A stretch of 64,000 nucleotides of DNA from Liolophura sinensis (GCF_032854445.1 NC_088302.1:22269788-22333787), one strand, 5' to 3'. Numbered from the stretch's first letter, positions 10,468-22,635 are shown. A program made the numbers and translations. Notes: generated by a model from the letters alone, not told the origin.

Positions 10468-13400
10468 CTATACTAAGCGCGACTTTAGACGAGATTTGAA
10501 TAACGAAGAGTCTGTTGTTTTGAGTAACAGAGGCAACTTATTCCATTCACGTGGTCCAATTATTTTAAGTAAATAATAAAAACATATGGACCAAAATATA
10601 GGCTTATGCAAGTTTAGTTGCTGACCACGTGTATTGTATTGGTGAACTTCTGATTGCCTCAGAAAATAACTGGAGAAACTTTTAGGAATGTTTTCATAAT
10701 GGTATATATAGGTTGTGAACAAACCGTAGGCAGAAAAAGGTGGTGATTTGATGTAAAGTCAGCAACTTTAGCTCGGCAAAGAGAGGCGCGGTATGTTCCA
10801 ATCTATGGGAAAGTGTTATTATATGTAGTGCTCTTTTTTGAAGAATTGCCAAAGGATTAAGATGAGATGGAAAAGTATTTCCCCAAAGGATATTGCCACA
10901 AGTAAAGTATGGATAAATCAAGAAATTCGAAATAAATAATGAGGGTAAGGAATGCGTAATTCCTCTAGATTGAGGCTTAATAAGCANNNNNNNNNNNNNN
11001 NNNNNNNNNNNNNNNNNNNNNNNNNNNNNNNNNNNNNNNNNNNNNNNNNNNNNNNNNNNNNNNNNNNNNNNNNNNNNNNNNNNNNNNNNNNNNNNNNNNN
11101 NNNNNNNNNNNNNNNNNNNNNNNNNNNNNNNNNNNNNNNNNNNNNNNNNNNNNNNNNNNNNNNNNNNNNNNNNNNNNNNNNNNNNNGAAGAATTACCAAA
11201 GGATTAAGATGAGGTGGAAAAGTATTTCCCAAAGGATATTGCCACAAGTAAAGTATGGATAAATCAAGGAATAGTACAAAATAAACAGACTCTTTTTATT
11301 GATAGAGAAACTAATCTAGTTGATGACATCAATATTTCTGGAAATTTTCCCACAGATGTACTGAATGTGGCTTTTCCAATTTGCCACTAAAGATTATACC
11401 GAGGAATTTAAAATTAGGCACGCGTTCTATAGCAATATTCGAAATTAATACAGAGGGTAAGGAATGCATAATTCCTCTAGATTGAGGCTTAAAAAGCATA
11501 CATTTAGTTTTACTCAGATTGAGTAAAAGACGGTTGCTACCTAAGCACGTGTATATCTTATCCATCTCACGAGACATAATGTCTACAGTAGCCCTTGCTT
11601 CGGTGTCGAATAAGTGCCGCTAGTATCATCAGCAAATAAGATAAGGTCTAACAGATTAGATGCATTAACTACATCATTAAAATATAATAAAAGAGAGTTT
11701 GTCCTAATATCGAACCTAGTGGTACTCCAAACAAGATAGGTTCTATATCAGAGAGTGTACCATTACATGTTACTTTCCGGGAACGGCCACAGAGGTAACT
11801 ATTAAACCAATTACTAGATATATCTCTAAAGCCATAGTGTGATAACTTAAACAGCAAAATATCAGGTTTAACAGTGTCAAACGCTTTTGACCTAAAAGAC
11901 TGCTACGGTGAATTTTTTACTTTCCTTGGCTCGGATATTTATCATACAATGCAGTAGCTGATAAACTCGTTGAATGATGGGCCCTGAAACCATATTGATT
12001 CTCTGAGAATACCTTGTTCGAGTCCAGAATTTGAACATCGTGGCAGACGGTTGCTCTACTATTTTGCAGAAGCAAGGCAGAATTGAAATGGGACGATAAT
12101 ATTCGAAGTTGTGTGAATCATTTGGCTTATATCCTTAGCGGATTTCAAGCTGTTTGGTACTTGTCCTGAAGCGAGAGGGTAAGATACTGATTCCGAAACT
12201 AATTTAACATCCGTATATCCTCTAAGCCAGGAGCTGCAGATTTAAGATCCGTTATAACTGTTTGTACATCAAGTGGGCTGACATTATCGAAATAAAAATC
12301 ATTTGGGGTAGCATCACCCAGGTAGTCAGTGTATTTTTTGCTGCTAGTTGGTATTGTTTCATCAATCTTCAGTGCAATACTGCTAAAGTATTTATTAAAA
12401 TTATTAGAAATTTTCTGCCTATCTGTGGTGACCGTGTTATTAATGTTAAAGGAAGAGGGCAAAGCTTTTGTAGTCGGACGATTCATTAGCTGATTTAGGA
12501 CTTTCCATGTATTCTCGATGTCATGATTAAACTTTCTTTTCAAAATTTCTCTTCAAAATATTTTTTCTTACAAAGTCGAATTAATGTATTGAGGCGGATT
12601 CTATAAGCCCTATACATAGTTCGATCATTCTTATCTTGCGTTTCAAGTTGTACCCGATATAAATGGTTTTTTCAAATATAGAAGTTAAGATAACATATGT
12701 TGTCTATGATTTGATTATCTTTTGCTTGCCAGATTTTAGCGTTACTTCGGGAAAACATTCATCATAGATATGGTTAAATATATCCATGAAATAACACAAT
12801 TAAAATTTGTACCATTTTTACCTGGGGGTCTATACACAATGCCAACAAAATATTTAACGCCAGAGGCTTCTATTCCTACAAAGACTCCAGTTCACCATCA
12901 GGGTCTATAGAGCTTAAATAATCACGTATTTTGGAGTATTTTAACTTATTATTAATATAAAGAACCAGTCCACCCCCTTTTTAGACAGTCTTCATGATAA
13001 CAGCATCTGATAGCCAGGAATGTCGAACAAACCTTCCGCAGACGGGTTTAGCCAACTATCAGAGAAACCGAGAATGGAGAATTTATATTTCAGATTGTGT
13101 GTAGAAATCCAGAAGTTTCAGCGAAGTGTTTACTTAGACTGCGAACATTCATATGAAAGAAAGAGAGAGATTCAGTGTTGTCAGAGTGGATTTGTGGATC
13201 AGAGGTGAAGGTAGTCTCGGAGAAGTATTTTAACTGATGAGAATTAATGTCATACCAATGTTTAAATTCGTGTTCGTTATCTTCAACTGGAATAGATGAA
13301 AGTTCCATATCATACAAATCAAACGGGTTGAAACACATGCTTTCAAGGGTTTCCAAGACAATACCTGTAGGTCTTGTAATGGAACTTATTAAAGTGTTTG

Positions 13401-13479
13401 GAATGGTTTCAAAATTTTGAAAAGGTAAACACGAGAAAATATTGAATGGAATATCCTCCACTGTATTGTTATCCGTCAT
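10468..13479 (-). pseudogene. LINE ORF2 (endonuclease and reverse transcriptase), broken
   Basis: The ORF begins near 13479. 'SFFHMNVRSLSKHFAE' (about 13140-13090) is the first strand of an APE-type endonuclease, and 'FSILGFSDSWL' follows at about 13080-13045. The pre-RT linker at 12543-12199 contains 'FNKYFSSIALKID' and 'VQTVITDLKSAAPGLEDI', with the usual 'K...A.G.D.I' entry to the RT. RT motifs are 'GFRDISSNWFNSYL', 'GVPLGSILGQTLF' (about 11730), the catalytic FADDT and 'LNLSKTKCMLFK'. Past the palm, 'IYPYFTCGNILWGNTFPSHL' and 'GPREWNKLPLLLKT' are typical of CR1/Jockey-type C-termini. Multiple frameshifts and stops separate these pieces. Confidence 0.82.
10987..11186. other. Assembly gap (200 N)
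   Basis: A run of exactly 200 N inside the LINE. The flanks are near-duplicate sequence: 10838-10926 resembles 11187-11268, and 10927-10986 resembles 11437-11497. Confidence 0.99.
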
Positions 13480-14235
13480 GTTATAAATTGGAGAAAATTT
13501 CTAAAGCAAGTCGTATCTATAGACAATAACATAATAAATAAACATACCTATGTCGCTCTAGGGTGATAAAACATACACTTTTGGTGTCAAACATTATATG
13601 ATAATATAAAAAGTAAGAAAATAAAAAGAATGTAGCTGATATGCCCTCATTCAGATCGGCAACGGCCCCAGTATTATGTATTAAATAATATAGATATAGA
13701 ATCCCAAAATAAGCATAATGGTATAATTCTTCATGCAAATTGCTGGATTGCTGAAATCGCAATTAAGTACAAAATATAGAAGACAATTAGAAAGACCAAT
13801 AATAGTAAATGCCCATGCTGTCCAATTACACGTGCATTTCCTCTGTTTAGGAGTAATTTACCGCTGTTACATTTATGTTGACATACATAGCTTGGATCTG
13901 GAAATGCATCATAGCATTACACGTTGAGAACAAATTTCTCTCAAGGCAAACTGGTATCCATTCAAAAGATTAAAAACTAGCAGAATAGCTCCTAGTATTC
14001 ACACATTGGGGATTTCCATTTATCGTACAAAGGGAGATGACAACCATTACATTTAATATGGAACTACATATCCCTGTACTTAGAGTTATATCATAAAAGT
14101 AAAACATGCATTACATTTATGATGGCATTTTGGCATGTATACCGAAAGCCATTAGAAACAAGTCAGTACAGTCAGGTTTGGTATATTTTCCAACTTTCAG
14201 TGTCACTATAGATTTGTAGCAAAGACTCGCATCAG

Positions 14236-14404
14236 TTCCTTCCTCTCCGGCTGTACGTGGGAAGGTCTGCCAGCAACCTGCGGATGGTCGTGGGTTTCCT
14301 CCGGGCTCGGCCCGGTTTCCACCCACCATAATACTGGCCACTGTCGTATAAGTGAAATATTCTTGAGTACGGCGTAAAACACCAATCAAATAAATAAATA
14401 AATC
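14236..14404 (+). mobile_element. SINE-A copy nested in the LINE
   Basis: Plus orientation, from 'CCTCTCCGGCTGTACGTGGG' to the tail 'ACCAATCAAATAAATAAATA'. The tRNA head is lost. It separates the ORF1 and ORF2 remnants of the retrotransposon, so it inserted after that element. Confidence 0.88.
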
Positions 14405-14534
14405 ACATCAGTTCCCTTCACTCATATCTGGGTTTTGAATTGTTGTACGTTTAAATGCAGTTTCTGTCAAACGCGCCCTGGTTTTCTTCATGGAAGTATA
14501 CCAGAGAACAGGTTCAATTTACGATCATGTATTT

Positions 14535-14955
14535 CCTTCAGTAAGATTTTCAAGCTGTTCAACCAGTGACTGGAGGTGTTTATTCACCGCTGTAAACTTT
14601 TCACTTGTGACTTTGAGATCTCCATCTTTCGAATTCACTTTGTCTTCAACCCAGCTCACACGTTCTTTCATGTCATTCAGTTCTGAACTTATGGAATGCA
14701 TAAATTTATCTAATTTAGCATTTATGTTATCCTTTATACCGGTTAACAGGGATTTAAGTTCCAGGAATTCAGGGCTGGAAATAGCTGATTGTCACACGTG
14801 TCTGTGCCTTCGCCATCTCAGATGACTGGCTACGTTCACCACCTTTGTTCAGCGATATCAACGTATCAGTCAGATTTTGCCAAAATACCTCCCACTAATG
14901 ACTTAGCGCCGTTCGTAGAGTTGTTCTTAGCCTTATTCTGCCTTGAATGTGGCAT
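14535..14955 (-). pseudogene. LINE ORF1-like coiled-coil fragment
   Basis: On the minus strand an ATG at 14955 begins 'MPHSRQNKAKNNSTNGAKSL' and the frame breaks after about 30 codons. Another frame continues with 'LELKSLLTGIKDNINAKLDK' and 'SSELNDMKERVSWVEDKVNS', a heptad-patterned coiled coil like the trimerisation region of LINE ORF1 proteins. The position just upstream of the ORF2 remnant on the same strand supports this. A one-base shift and a stop make it non-functional. Confidence 0.6.
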
Positions 14956-15282
14956 ATTTACATGGAATTCATCTTGATTAGGCCCTATACCTAGATCTGT
15001 TTAGAGCGCCTCCTAAAACTGTGTTCTACAATGGCAGACAACCTTGACCTCAAAAGGTGCAGTCGGAATTTATTTACTTTTATTTTTTTCTGCTTTGTGT
15101 TTGCCGTCGTGCCTAAATATATTTCAGTATCCTACGGTATCGGATACACTTCATTTAATGCGAAATCCTACTTGTCAACGTGAACTTTATTCAAAATAAT
15201 AGGACTAACACGTGAGCACAAGTCTATCCGATAATCTGCAAATCTTGCTGTGTGTGTGATTTCGCCTTACATGAATGATACT

Positions 15283-15470
15283 CGGTTAGCGCGCTAGCGC
15301 AGCGCAATGACCCAGGAGTCTCTCACCAATGCGGTCGCTGTGAGTTCAAAGATGGTCGTGGGTTTCCCACGGCCTCTGCCCGGTTTCTTCCCACCATAAT
15401 GCCGGCCGCCGTTGTATAAGTGAACTATTCTTGAGTACACCAATCAAATAAAAAATAAATACATCACTGA
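15283..15470 (+). mobile_element. SINE-A copy with internal deletion
   Basis: The tRNA head ('CGGTTAGCGCGCTAGCGCAG', 'GCGGTCGCTGTGAGTTCAAA') joins directly to 'GATGGTCGTGGGTTTCCCAC', skipping about 60 bases present in complete copies. It ends in 'ACCAATCAAATAAAAAATAA'. Confidence 0.85.
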
Positions 15471-16675
15471 TACGCCAGCGGTGTTCAGACTTGTGGTGAA
15501 GGAATCCAAAGCATTAAAGATTGGAAAAATATAATTTTATATCTAAAGTACGCCATCATTAATATCACAAGGAGGACATATTATCCATACACATTATCAA
15601 TAAACAATGTGCTGAACATATAGGTGAGCTGAGTATGCCAAATACAAAAATATACAATAGCATCAATTGTGCCGTAAAGTCGAAAACTGCACAACAAACC
15701 CGTGTATGATATTTACGTGTACTTCAGTCGATATGAACTCTCGCGTAAAGTACGCTCTAAATACACCAGACATACATTTCTCAATGCTGTATTTCACTGG
15801 TATCTGGCAACAGCAGCTTCACAGATCATACCACTAAAGACACCTGTGTAACCTGTATTTTGAGGACACCTTAGGCTGGTTCACCCACAAGGAAACGGTT
15901 TGCTCTTAGACGTCAATATATCAATATCTTTTTTTCCTTTCCGCTACATAATGAGAAGCCAATCAGAACACTTTATGATGGTCATCCTATTTATAGGAAA
16001 TTGTCAGGTATATGCAAATTTAGTAACTTTACAAGGTCTTTGGTTTAACTTGAAAACTGCAGTTTTCAGGATAAATAGATACAGGACAGATACTGTCAAT
16101 CTAGTTACCACAGTAACCCCAGAAGGGACCCAAGCATTATCACTTCTGTATCCACCAAACCTGAAACAGCACACGCAAACAACTGCAGTTGTAGATTGGA
16201 CTCAAATGTCAACTTTACAAAGCATAGATCTACATAGCCGACATAGAGCAAGAGATCGCATGCGCAGCTCATGACACTGCTTGTTGGACATAATGCACTC
16301 ATGAAGGGAGCCTCATTAAAATATATGTACAGTATTAAGTGGACAGAGACTCATGGATGAATATTGCACTCTGTAAAATAATCCACAAATTCCATAGCTT
16401 CAAAAAGTTCACAAATAACGACGGTCACTTTTAATTGACCGTTACCAAGCGACGATGCAGGAATGTGTTGATATAGAAATGTAACAGTGTCGGTGTCCGT
16501 ATCCAGTTCATGTTCATCCCGCTCTCAACATAAATGTCTTGCAAATGATTAGACGCTAATCCAACAGCCTGCAAATCTCTACACAAGTGTGGTTTCGCCT
16601 TGCATGACTAGTACTACCGGAGTCCGATCTTTGTCATACTTTTTTTGTCATACCTCGCTTGGGTGTGTAAACATT
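15471..16675. other. Intergenic, nothing recognised
   Basis: A 124-codon frame at 15900-16274 (plus) has no recognisable motif and I do not support it as a gene. Confidence 0.4.
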
Positions 16676-16681
16676 TTTATT
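16676..16681 (-). terminator. Poly(A) signal for the fucosyltransferase gene
   Basis: AATAAA on the minus strand, about 200 bases past the stop codon at 16881. Confidence 0.45.
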
Positions 16682-16880
16682 ACATATTAAAAATAAAACT
16701 CCACTGTACACATAGCATATTCAGTTCCCAGTAGGGGGAAATCTTAAGGGCTAAGTCATACTTTGATCATTCATCTACTTTACACACTTGCCGCTTACGC
16801 ATTTTTGTTTAGATTATGATATCATTTACTGAAAACTCCAACTGAGCTCCACGGTGTTTTTAGGGGCTACATTTCACATA

Positions 16881-17806
16881 TCACTCCATTGCAATCCACT
16901 CAGGTGGAAAATAGGTCGACAAATTGTACACCTTTGACAAATCGCTGCCTTGTCGGAACTGATGCTTGTAGTACAACGTTATACCATTGGTCAGCCAAGC
17001 TGACCACCACCCAAAGGAACCAACGGTCATTATGGTGTGATTGCACAAAGTTAGCGTGGTGAAGTCCAGCTCTGCTGACTGACCCTCGATGAACACCACA
17101 TCGCCACCCCTGACGTTTTTCTTGCACCAGCCCAAGTCCTCTGAACACACCACGAATATTACACGGTTAAACCGCGATCTGAAGAAGTCGGTGGCTCGTT
17201 GAAGGTATTCTCTCGTAGCGACCACATATCCGTACTCGACCGTTTTGCTAGCTAGGTAATCTCCTCTGCGGACATGAATGCCAACGAAAGTTTTTTCACC
17301 CAAAGAAACGCTCCCCAGCTGCTCTTTTATCGACCTTTCTAACTTTTCGCTGGCATTCGCAACTAAATTCGACTTGATTCGTAGCTTTCGCCGAAGTTCG
17401 TTTTCGCTGGCCTTGAAGTACTTCCAGGATTGGAAGTATCCCTGCAAAGCAATGTCCGTAGCATTGCTAAAATCCACAGAGGCACTATCGTAAGCAGAGT
17501 CGCGGATATCACGGTGTTTAACAAATGACTCGCACAACCTGTTGTCCACTTTAATTATTCCGTTCAACTCAAAAACCCGCACCAATAAACTATCCCTCTG
17601 TAGCAAAGGTACCAGTCCCTTGGACCTCGCGATCCCAAACATGGAGGCGAATTTAAATAAGTGATTCCCAAGTCTTCCTTCTGAATTCATACAGAGTCGG
17701 GACCGGCTACCTGGCGGTCTCAGAAGGCCCAGTTTGGATAAGACAAAGTAATGGTCGCCAATCAACACTATCACGTAGAACCACGCAAACGCAAGGAAAA
17801 GGATCA
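16881..17806 (-). CDS. Galactoside alpha-1,2-fucosyltransferase (GT11), main exon
   Basis: The product transfers fucose from GDP-fucose to terminal galactose in the Golgi. About 308 residues are visible in one exon. A hydrophobic signal anchor covers roughly residues 2-22, as expected for a type II Golgi enzyme. 'GRLGNHLFKFASMFGIA' at 44-60 is the GT11 N-terminal motif. HVRRGDY at 178-184 is the family's donor-binding motif, and 'CNHTIMTVGSFGWWSAWL' at 255-272 is the conserved C-terminal motif. Asn-X-Ser/Thr sites occur at about 115, 151, 256 and 295. The frame has no ATG at its 5' end. Instead a polypyrimidine tract and AG (17807-17808) make a good splice acceptor, and the exon begins with TG. 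An upstream exon ending in A would complete a split ATG. That exon was not located. Length and motifs look intact, so the gene is probably functional. Confidence 0.9.
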
Positions 17807-17829
17807 CTGTGAAGAGGGAAAAAACAACC

Positions 17830-19250
17830 GTATTAATATACGTACAAATTTATTAATATTAATATAAATATTTGGAAGGTTAATTCTCATATATCCCACG
17901 TGAGAGCAAACAAATACGTATGGAATTTGCTGCCATACCATGACCATAAAATGTCACAAAGAGGCTCTGGTTCTATGCTTCATTCTTATAAATGAATGAA
18001 TGATTGTACAGATAGTTCATGTTGATTGATGGGGTGTCAGGAATTGTCAGCTGGAGAGAAGTGACATTAAACGAGGGCAAAAAACGAGTCTAATATCACT
18101 TGAGATTTTTTACAATTTATTTGAACTGGGCGGAGATGTGTTTGATGGAATGTAACCAGTAGGCTTACAGCCTGAAATTCTACTTTTTTTTTAATACACG
18201 CATGCGTTCCTAATTCTTTTCATTCGTAGTTTTAATTTTTTTTTAATTTCCTAACTGAGAAAACACAATTCCATTTAGCTGAGATGAGAGAAAACGAAAT
18301 CAAAATAAAATAGTAAACAGTCAGTAAAAATCCATTCCCTTTAGCTGAGATGAGAGAAAAAACTAGTCTTCTTAGTCGGTAAACAATTTCTTTTTATAAT
18401 GGAATATACACAATATTTCAATTCCCACGTATTTAGCTTTATAAATGAAAAGTCAACACGTGTCTTCTTTGTGATTACTCAGTAATATAACCTTTCTGGT
18501 CTGCAATAATAATTGACTTCACATAATGGTCTGCTGCTCAAGTATGTTTGACTTTACAATGCAATCGAACAGCATAGGTTAGAACTTGAAGTCTGTAGAT
18601 ACAGGCCTACTTTCTATGAAAACTGTTGTTTATACTGTTGTGTTTTTCATTTACTTGATTATCTTCGTGTGTGTATTCAAAATGACGGTAGATATGTCTT
18701 ACACGGGGCAAAATTAATATTTTCATGTGTCACACTTCAACTTTATCACAGAAACCAGCAAATTATGAACAGAAACACGTTTATTGTTGTCTTAACACTA
18801 CCTACATTTTGCGTTGAGGCACCATCTTAACTTTGGCCAACTCACTCTAAGCGGCAAGACAATAAGAAAATAAATATATCACAGAACCGGGGAAGCCATG
18901 AAAGTATAACAAGCAAATATAACGTGTGAGTGCGTGTGCCTGTTTCTGCGTGTGTACACGATTGTGTACTTCTAACACGCAATCAAGTTGTACAGTTTGA
19001 TGACAATTTTTAAAACCTTTCAGAGTAGCTTAGTGATATGGCTCACTGAGAACAGGTCTGGCGTCAGGACTACTGAGGAAATTTCAGTTAGAGAGTTATG
19101 TGATTAGTTGCCAGACAGCCAGTGGTGTGCCTAACCGACAATGGTATTACCAGTTCACATATTCAAGCGACCATCTCCAAATGGTAAGGCAAAGAGTGAT
19201 TTGGGAATGGATCTATCTACAGCCAACATCTCCAAAGTCAATTAATTTAC
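17830..19250. other. Upstream of the fucosyltransferase exon; no feature recognised
   Basis: AT-rich. It should contain the upstream exon or promoter of the fucosyltransferase gene, but no exon could be fixed. A 26-base phrase around 'CCATTTAGCTGAGATGAGAG' occurs twice, near 18270 and 18337. Confidence 0.4.
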
Positions 19251-19382
19251 TTATTTCATTGGTGTCTACGCAGTACTCAAGAATATGTCACTTCTACGAC
19301 GATGGCCACATTGTGGTGGGGAGGAAAACAGACAGAGCTCGGGGAAATCCAACCGCAAGTTGCTGGCAGACCCCTCCTGAAA
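19251..19382 (-). mobile_element. SINE-A copy, diverged
   Basis: 'TTGGTGTCTACGCAGTACTC', 'CTACGACGATGGCCACATTG' and 'AACCGCAAGTTGCTGGCAGA' keep the family order. It is truncated before the tRNA head. Confidence 0.75.
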
Positions 19383-20284
19383 AGTATGATACACTTTCTC
19401 TGGGGCTGGCGTGACTCAAGTTAAGTTAGGTGATCCTATACGACTGTCATGCAATACGAGGTTTGGAAACGAGTTGACAATATTTCGTTGAAAAAACGTT
19501 TCTTAAACTTACTGATTCTGAGTGCCTACATTTAAACTTATATGACATAAAAACCTGCACCTGAATCTAGCCTATCGACTTTCACCATTGTTTCCGCCTG
19601 TAAAACTCTGTCAAATGTCAAAAGATTATACACTATAGGCCAATAGGCTGTACAGATCCAGGGCCGTGTGGGCAAAATGAGAATTTACGGTAAAGGACCT
19701 AAAATTACACCCCCCCCCCCCCCACCCTCCTCCAAAAAAATGCATTTTTAAAGGGAAAAAATGTTACAAAACTATACTTTTGGGACTGAAACTTATATTT
19801 GCCAGTAGGATATGACTCTACCTTTGACACACATCTCGAAATACCTTTCTAAGAGCAATACAACTCCCAAAATCCGGTAAAATGTGCAACTTAGTCATGG
19901 ATGGTATTGAAGCTTTTTGAAGCTTTATTCCCCTTGTGAAGCTTTATTCACGTCTGCAGTACACAGTACACGTCCTACGCTTTCGCATGCAGGACGTAAT
20001 TAAGTATTAAGAACAAATTTTTGACATGAACTACACATATATTTTGGCAAGTAGCTACAACGCAGGTATCTGCAATATCGCTGTGCCCTATTATCAACGA
20101 ACGATATGTTTTAAACACCTGGAGAAGACGACCAAAACCTGGCATTCTTTGCCAAAATCTATACATCATCTCGCATCTAAATGTGTTCATCTTCAAAGCA
20201 TTCTCATAAAGCCTAAGACGTAGTGAAACACTACACGACTAGTTGACTCGAATGTGAAATCTTAGGATGGTAGGGCCTATGTAT

Positions 20285-20600
20285 TTTTATTTATTTATTT
20301 TTTATTATTATTGTTATCATTTTTTTAATTTATTTATTTGATTAGTGTTTTACGGGGTACTCAAGAATATTTCACTCATACGACGGCAGCCAGCATTATG
20401 GTGGGAGGGAAACGGAGGAAACCGGGGAAATCCACGACCATTCCAAGGTTGTTGGCAGACCGGAGAGGAAGCCAGCATGGGCTGGACTTCAACACGCAGC
20501 GGCCACAAAGCTGTACAAACCACCTCGGCCCCGGAGGCAGACCGGAGAGGAGGCCAGAATTCGCTGGACTTGAACACACAGCCACCGCAACTTATATGAC
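20285..20600 (-). mobile_element. SINE-A copy with internal head duplication
   Basis: A TTTATTT-rich tail (20285-20338) is followed by the core 'GTGTTTTACGGGGTACTC' and 'CGACGGCAGCCAGCATTATG'. The segment 'CAGACCGGAGAGGAAGCCAG' to 'GGACTTCAACACGCAG' is repeated in tandem with changes (about 20455-20505 and 20537-20585). The true tRNA head is absent. Confidence 0.75.
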
Positions 20601-21053
20601 GTCGCCTAGCATTATAGTAGTAGAACATTTAAATATGATAAACCTGATCACTTTGAAAAAATAAAATAAAAACACTGTAGATGGACCATACATTGACTAC
20701 ACTATATGTCTCAACAAAGAAAGAAATGGTAGGAATTAGATATAGGCACTGACAGAATTTAAATATTTTGCTGTAATGCCTATACTTACAATCCCTTCGC
20801 CAAAGAGGGTGTTGATTGTAAGATATGGCTACGATGATGTTAGTGATTTATTATCAACTAAGGCTTACGATTCCTTGGTGCAATCATAGAAAGTAGAATA
20901 GAAGGAGGAACATCTCGAACTCTTCAATGTGTTCAGTGTACGATACCGACATAGTCCGAGATTACTCGGAGGTTAGGTTTGGCAAAATTTTAGTCATCCA
21001 CGGATGGCCCCAAACCAAGGCCAAAAAGCGATCCATCTAAAAACCTGATGCAG
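20601..21053. other. Intergenic, nothing recognised
   Basis: No gene or repeat recognised. Confidence 0.4.
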
Positions 21054-21320
21054 TTACCTGCCCTTGTCAAATATGTCGAGGTTGTCAGTACAGCCACTCG
21101 TTTTAAGGCCGTGGAGACGTGTTTTATAGATAATATTTGCCTCAAACGCTGTGACAAACTGCCTCGGCGACTGCATCAGGTTTTTTAATGGAGCACGCTC
21201 TGACGTTTGTTTGGGCAACCCCTTGGCGGAGCTAAATTTTGCCAAGGTTATTACATCAAAGCAATCTCGGACTATACCGACACAACAGCACTGGGAGCAT
21301 TGTTTTAACAGGGGGTTTAC
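21054..21320 (-). other. Open stretch downstream of first-exon copy 1, unassigned
   Basis: The minus strand stays open from the first-exon copy through 21054 and ends at a possible donor (GGGCAG then GTAACT). 'LKNLMQSPRQFVTAFEANII' looks protein-like, but no family is recognised. The equivalent region next to copy 2 (39660-39905) is unrelated, so this is either intron read-through or a separate exon. Confidence 0.2.
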
Positions 21321-21459
21321 CTGTCTGGGATGTGGTAGGTCATCACACATGCGCCCTTTGGTATAGCAGCTTTTGGCACGTGGTGTGAAAGGTGAAATGT
21401 GTTTGAAGTCGTAGTATAGAGTAGATGTAGGCTACCAAGGTCAAGGCGAAGCCGAACAT
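21321..21459 (-). pseudogene. First exon, copy 1, frameshifted (membrane-anchored protein family)
   Basis: An ATG at 21459 starts 'MFGFALTLVAYIYS', a short cytoplasmic end plus membrane segment. The frame then runs into a stop. A second frame continues with 'CYTKGRMCDDLPHPRQ' up to a donor (CAG then GTAAAC) at 21321. Exon copy 2 (39906-40041) has both halves in one frame ('MFGLALTLVTYIYS' then 'CYTPGPMRDDLPLTG'), so copy 1 carries a frameshift between them. The layout suggests the N-terminus of a type II membrane enzyme such as a glycosyl- or sulfotransferase. That is inference, since no catalytic exon was found. Confidence 0.55.
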
Positions 21460-21533
21460 GGCGATCGAGTAAAACATCGCGGCGCAGTTTTGAGGTTTAT
21501 GTTCGCGTTTCTTTCTAGCATGGTACGTTAGCA

Positions 21534-22635
21534 TAAGTTTGAGATAAAGCGACCCAAACGTTTCAGGGCGGTCTCCCCTACAGCCAGGTTAGAGACTATT
21601 ATAAGTCCACCTCTGGAACTGTGCTAGGCTTGCGTACGCGATCTAAAGGGCTGTATCATACAGTGAAATTAAAAGGCGTGGCTGCGAGGGGCTTCATTCG
21701 GGGTAGAAAGGCACACCGGGTGTGTACGGTTCCTCCATCGTGCATTATTTGATTGGTGTTTTACGCCGTACTCAAGAATATTTCACTTATACGACGGCGG
21801 CCAGCATTATGGTGGGAGGAAACCGGGCAGTGCCCGGGAGAAACCCACGACCATCCGCAGATTGCTAGCAGGCCTTCCCACGTACAGCCGGAGAGGAAGG
21901 TAGCATGAGCTGGACTTGAACTCACAGTGACCGCATTAGTGAGAGGCTCTTGGGTCATTACGCTGCGCTAGCGCACTAACCAACTGAGCCACAGAGCCCT
22001 CCCTCCCCCCCCCCCCTGCAAACTGTGAAGCTTGATCAATGTTTGCTACATGTATACTCAGAAAGATACACTGACTCACAAGTTTTCCTGCACCTTCTCA
22101 ACACCATCGTTTCCATCCTTCGGTACACCTTATCACCTCATCCGGATCCAGTTCTGTTAAAGATAGCACAAGAGAGAAATTACAAACAGTTACAAACAGC
22201 ATTGCCATGGCTATTCACATGTATTCGTGTGGCTGTCTGTAGGCCATAACAAGGGATCTGCACAAGACTACAGTCAAACATAGCAGTGACTCAGTTATTT
22301 TCAGCATGACGGAGAAAGGCGTGGATGAGGCAAGTCACAAATGTTCTGGTGGGTTTTCACAAGTGCCACAGCCTGAGAATTTATTATGTGAGACAGAGGT
22401 AATCAGTATAAGAGTAGGAGTATCTGTAAATATGTTTCTTCCCTTCCTTCCTTCCTTCCTTCTGAGTTTGGATAGTGTTCCCGCTGAGGGACTCACAAGG
22501 AGAAGCAGCCTAGAGGGTAACATCTGGCAGTCAAGACGGTACAGCACCTGGGTGAAATGTACGAATGAAGACTGGCTGTGATCTTGGCAAAATACGTCTT
22601 GACTGCTCGGCTGTCTTGGAGGGAATGGGGAGGTA
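21534..22635. repeat. Segmental duplication, copy 1
   Basis: Three blocks recur at 24630-25413. Block A (21534-21748 plus the SINE at 21749-21998) matches 24894-25343. Block B (22232-22305) matches 25338-25413. Block C (22545-22632) matches 24630-24713. Block A also resembles 40140-40215, upstream of the paralogous first exon, so it is probably 5' flank or UTR of that family. Confidence 0.85.
21749..21998 (-). mobile_element. SINE-A, complete
   Basis: It runs from 'GATTGGTGTTTTACGCCGTA' to the tRNA head, read here as 'GCGCTAGCGCACTAACCAAC' and 'TGAGCCACAGAG'. The same insertion site is present in the duplicated copy at 25089, so the SINE pre-dates the duplication. Confidence 0.92.

Larger units (their letters stand above)
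10190..14980 (-). mobile_element. Non-LTR retrotransposon, two-ORF, CR1/Jockey-like, decayed
   Basis: Minus-strand remnants lie in the expected order: an ORF1-like coiled coil (14535-14955), the ORF2 start with the endonuclease N-terminus (13479 downward), a linker (12543-12199), reverse transcriptase pieces with the FADDT catalytic motif (about 11622-11636), and a C-terminal region (10920-10468). Frames change several times, so the element is dead. The low-coordinate end shows a small direct repeat of 'TCAATATTTATTCACCAA' at 10198-10253, possibly 3' UTR. A SINE-A copy (14236-14404) is nested inside, and an assembly gap falls in the reverse transcriptase. Confidence 0.8.

Noticed and set aside
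15900-16274. 124-codon open frame on the plus strand
   Set aside because: No motif, no splice context, no plausible start context. Consistent with chance in this composition.
17278-17493. Plus-strand open frame opposite the fucosyltransferase
   Set aside because: It is the antisense shadow of the conserved GT11 exon.
22441-22462. CCTT-rich tract as a regulatory element
   Set aside because: A short simple repeat (CTTCC)n with no supporting context.
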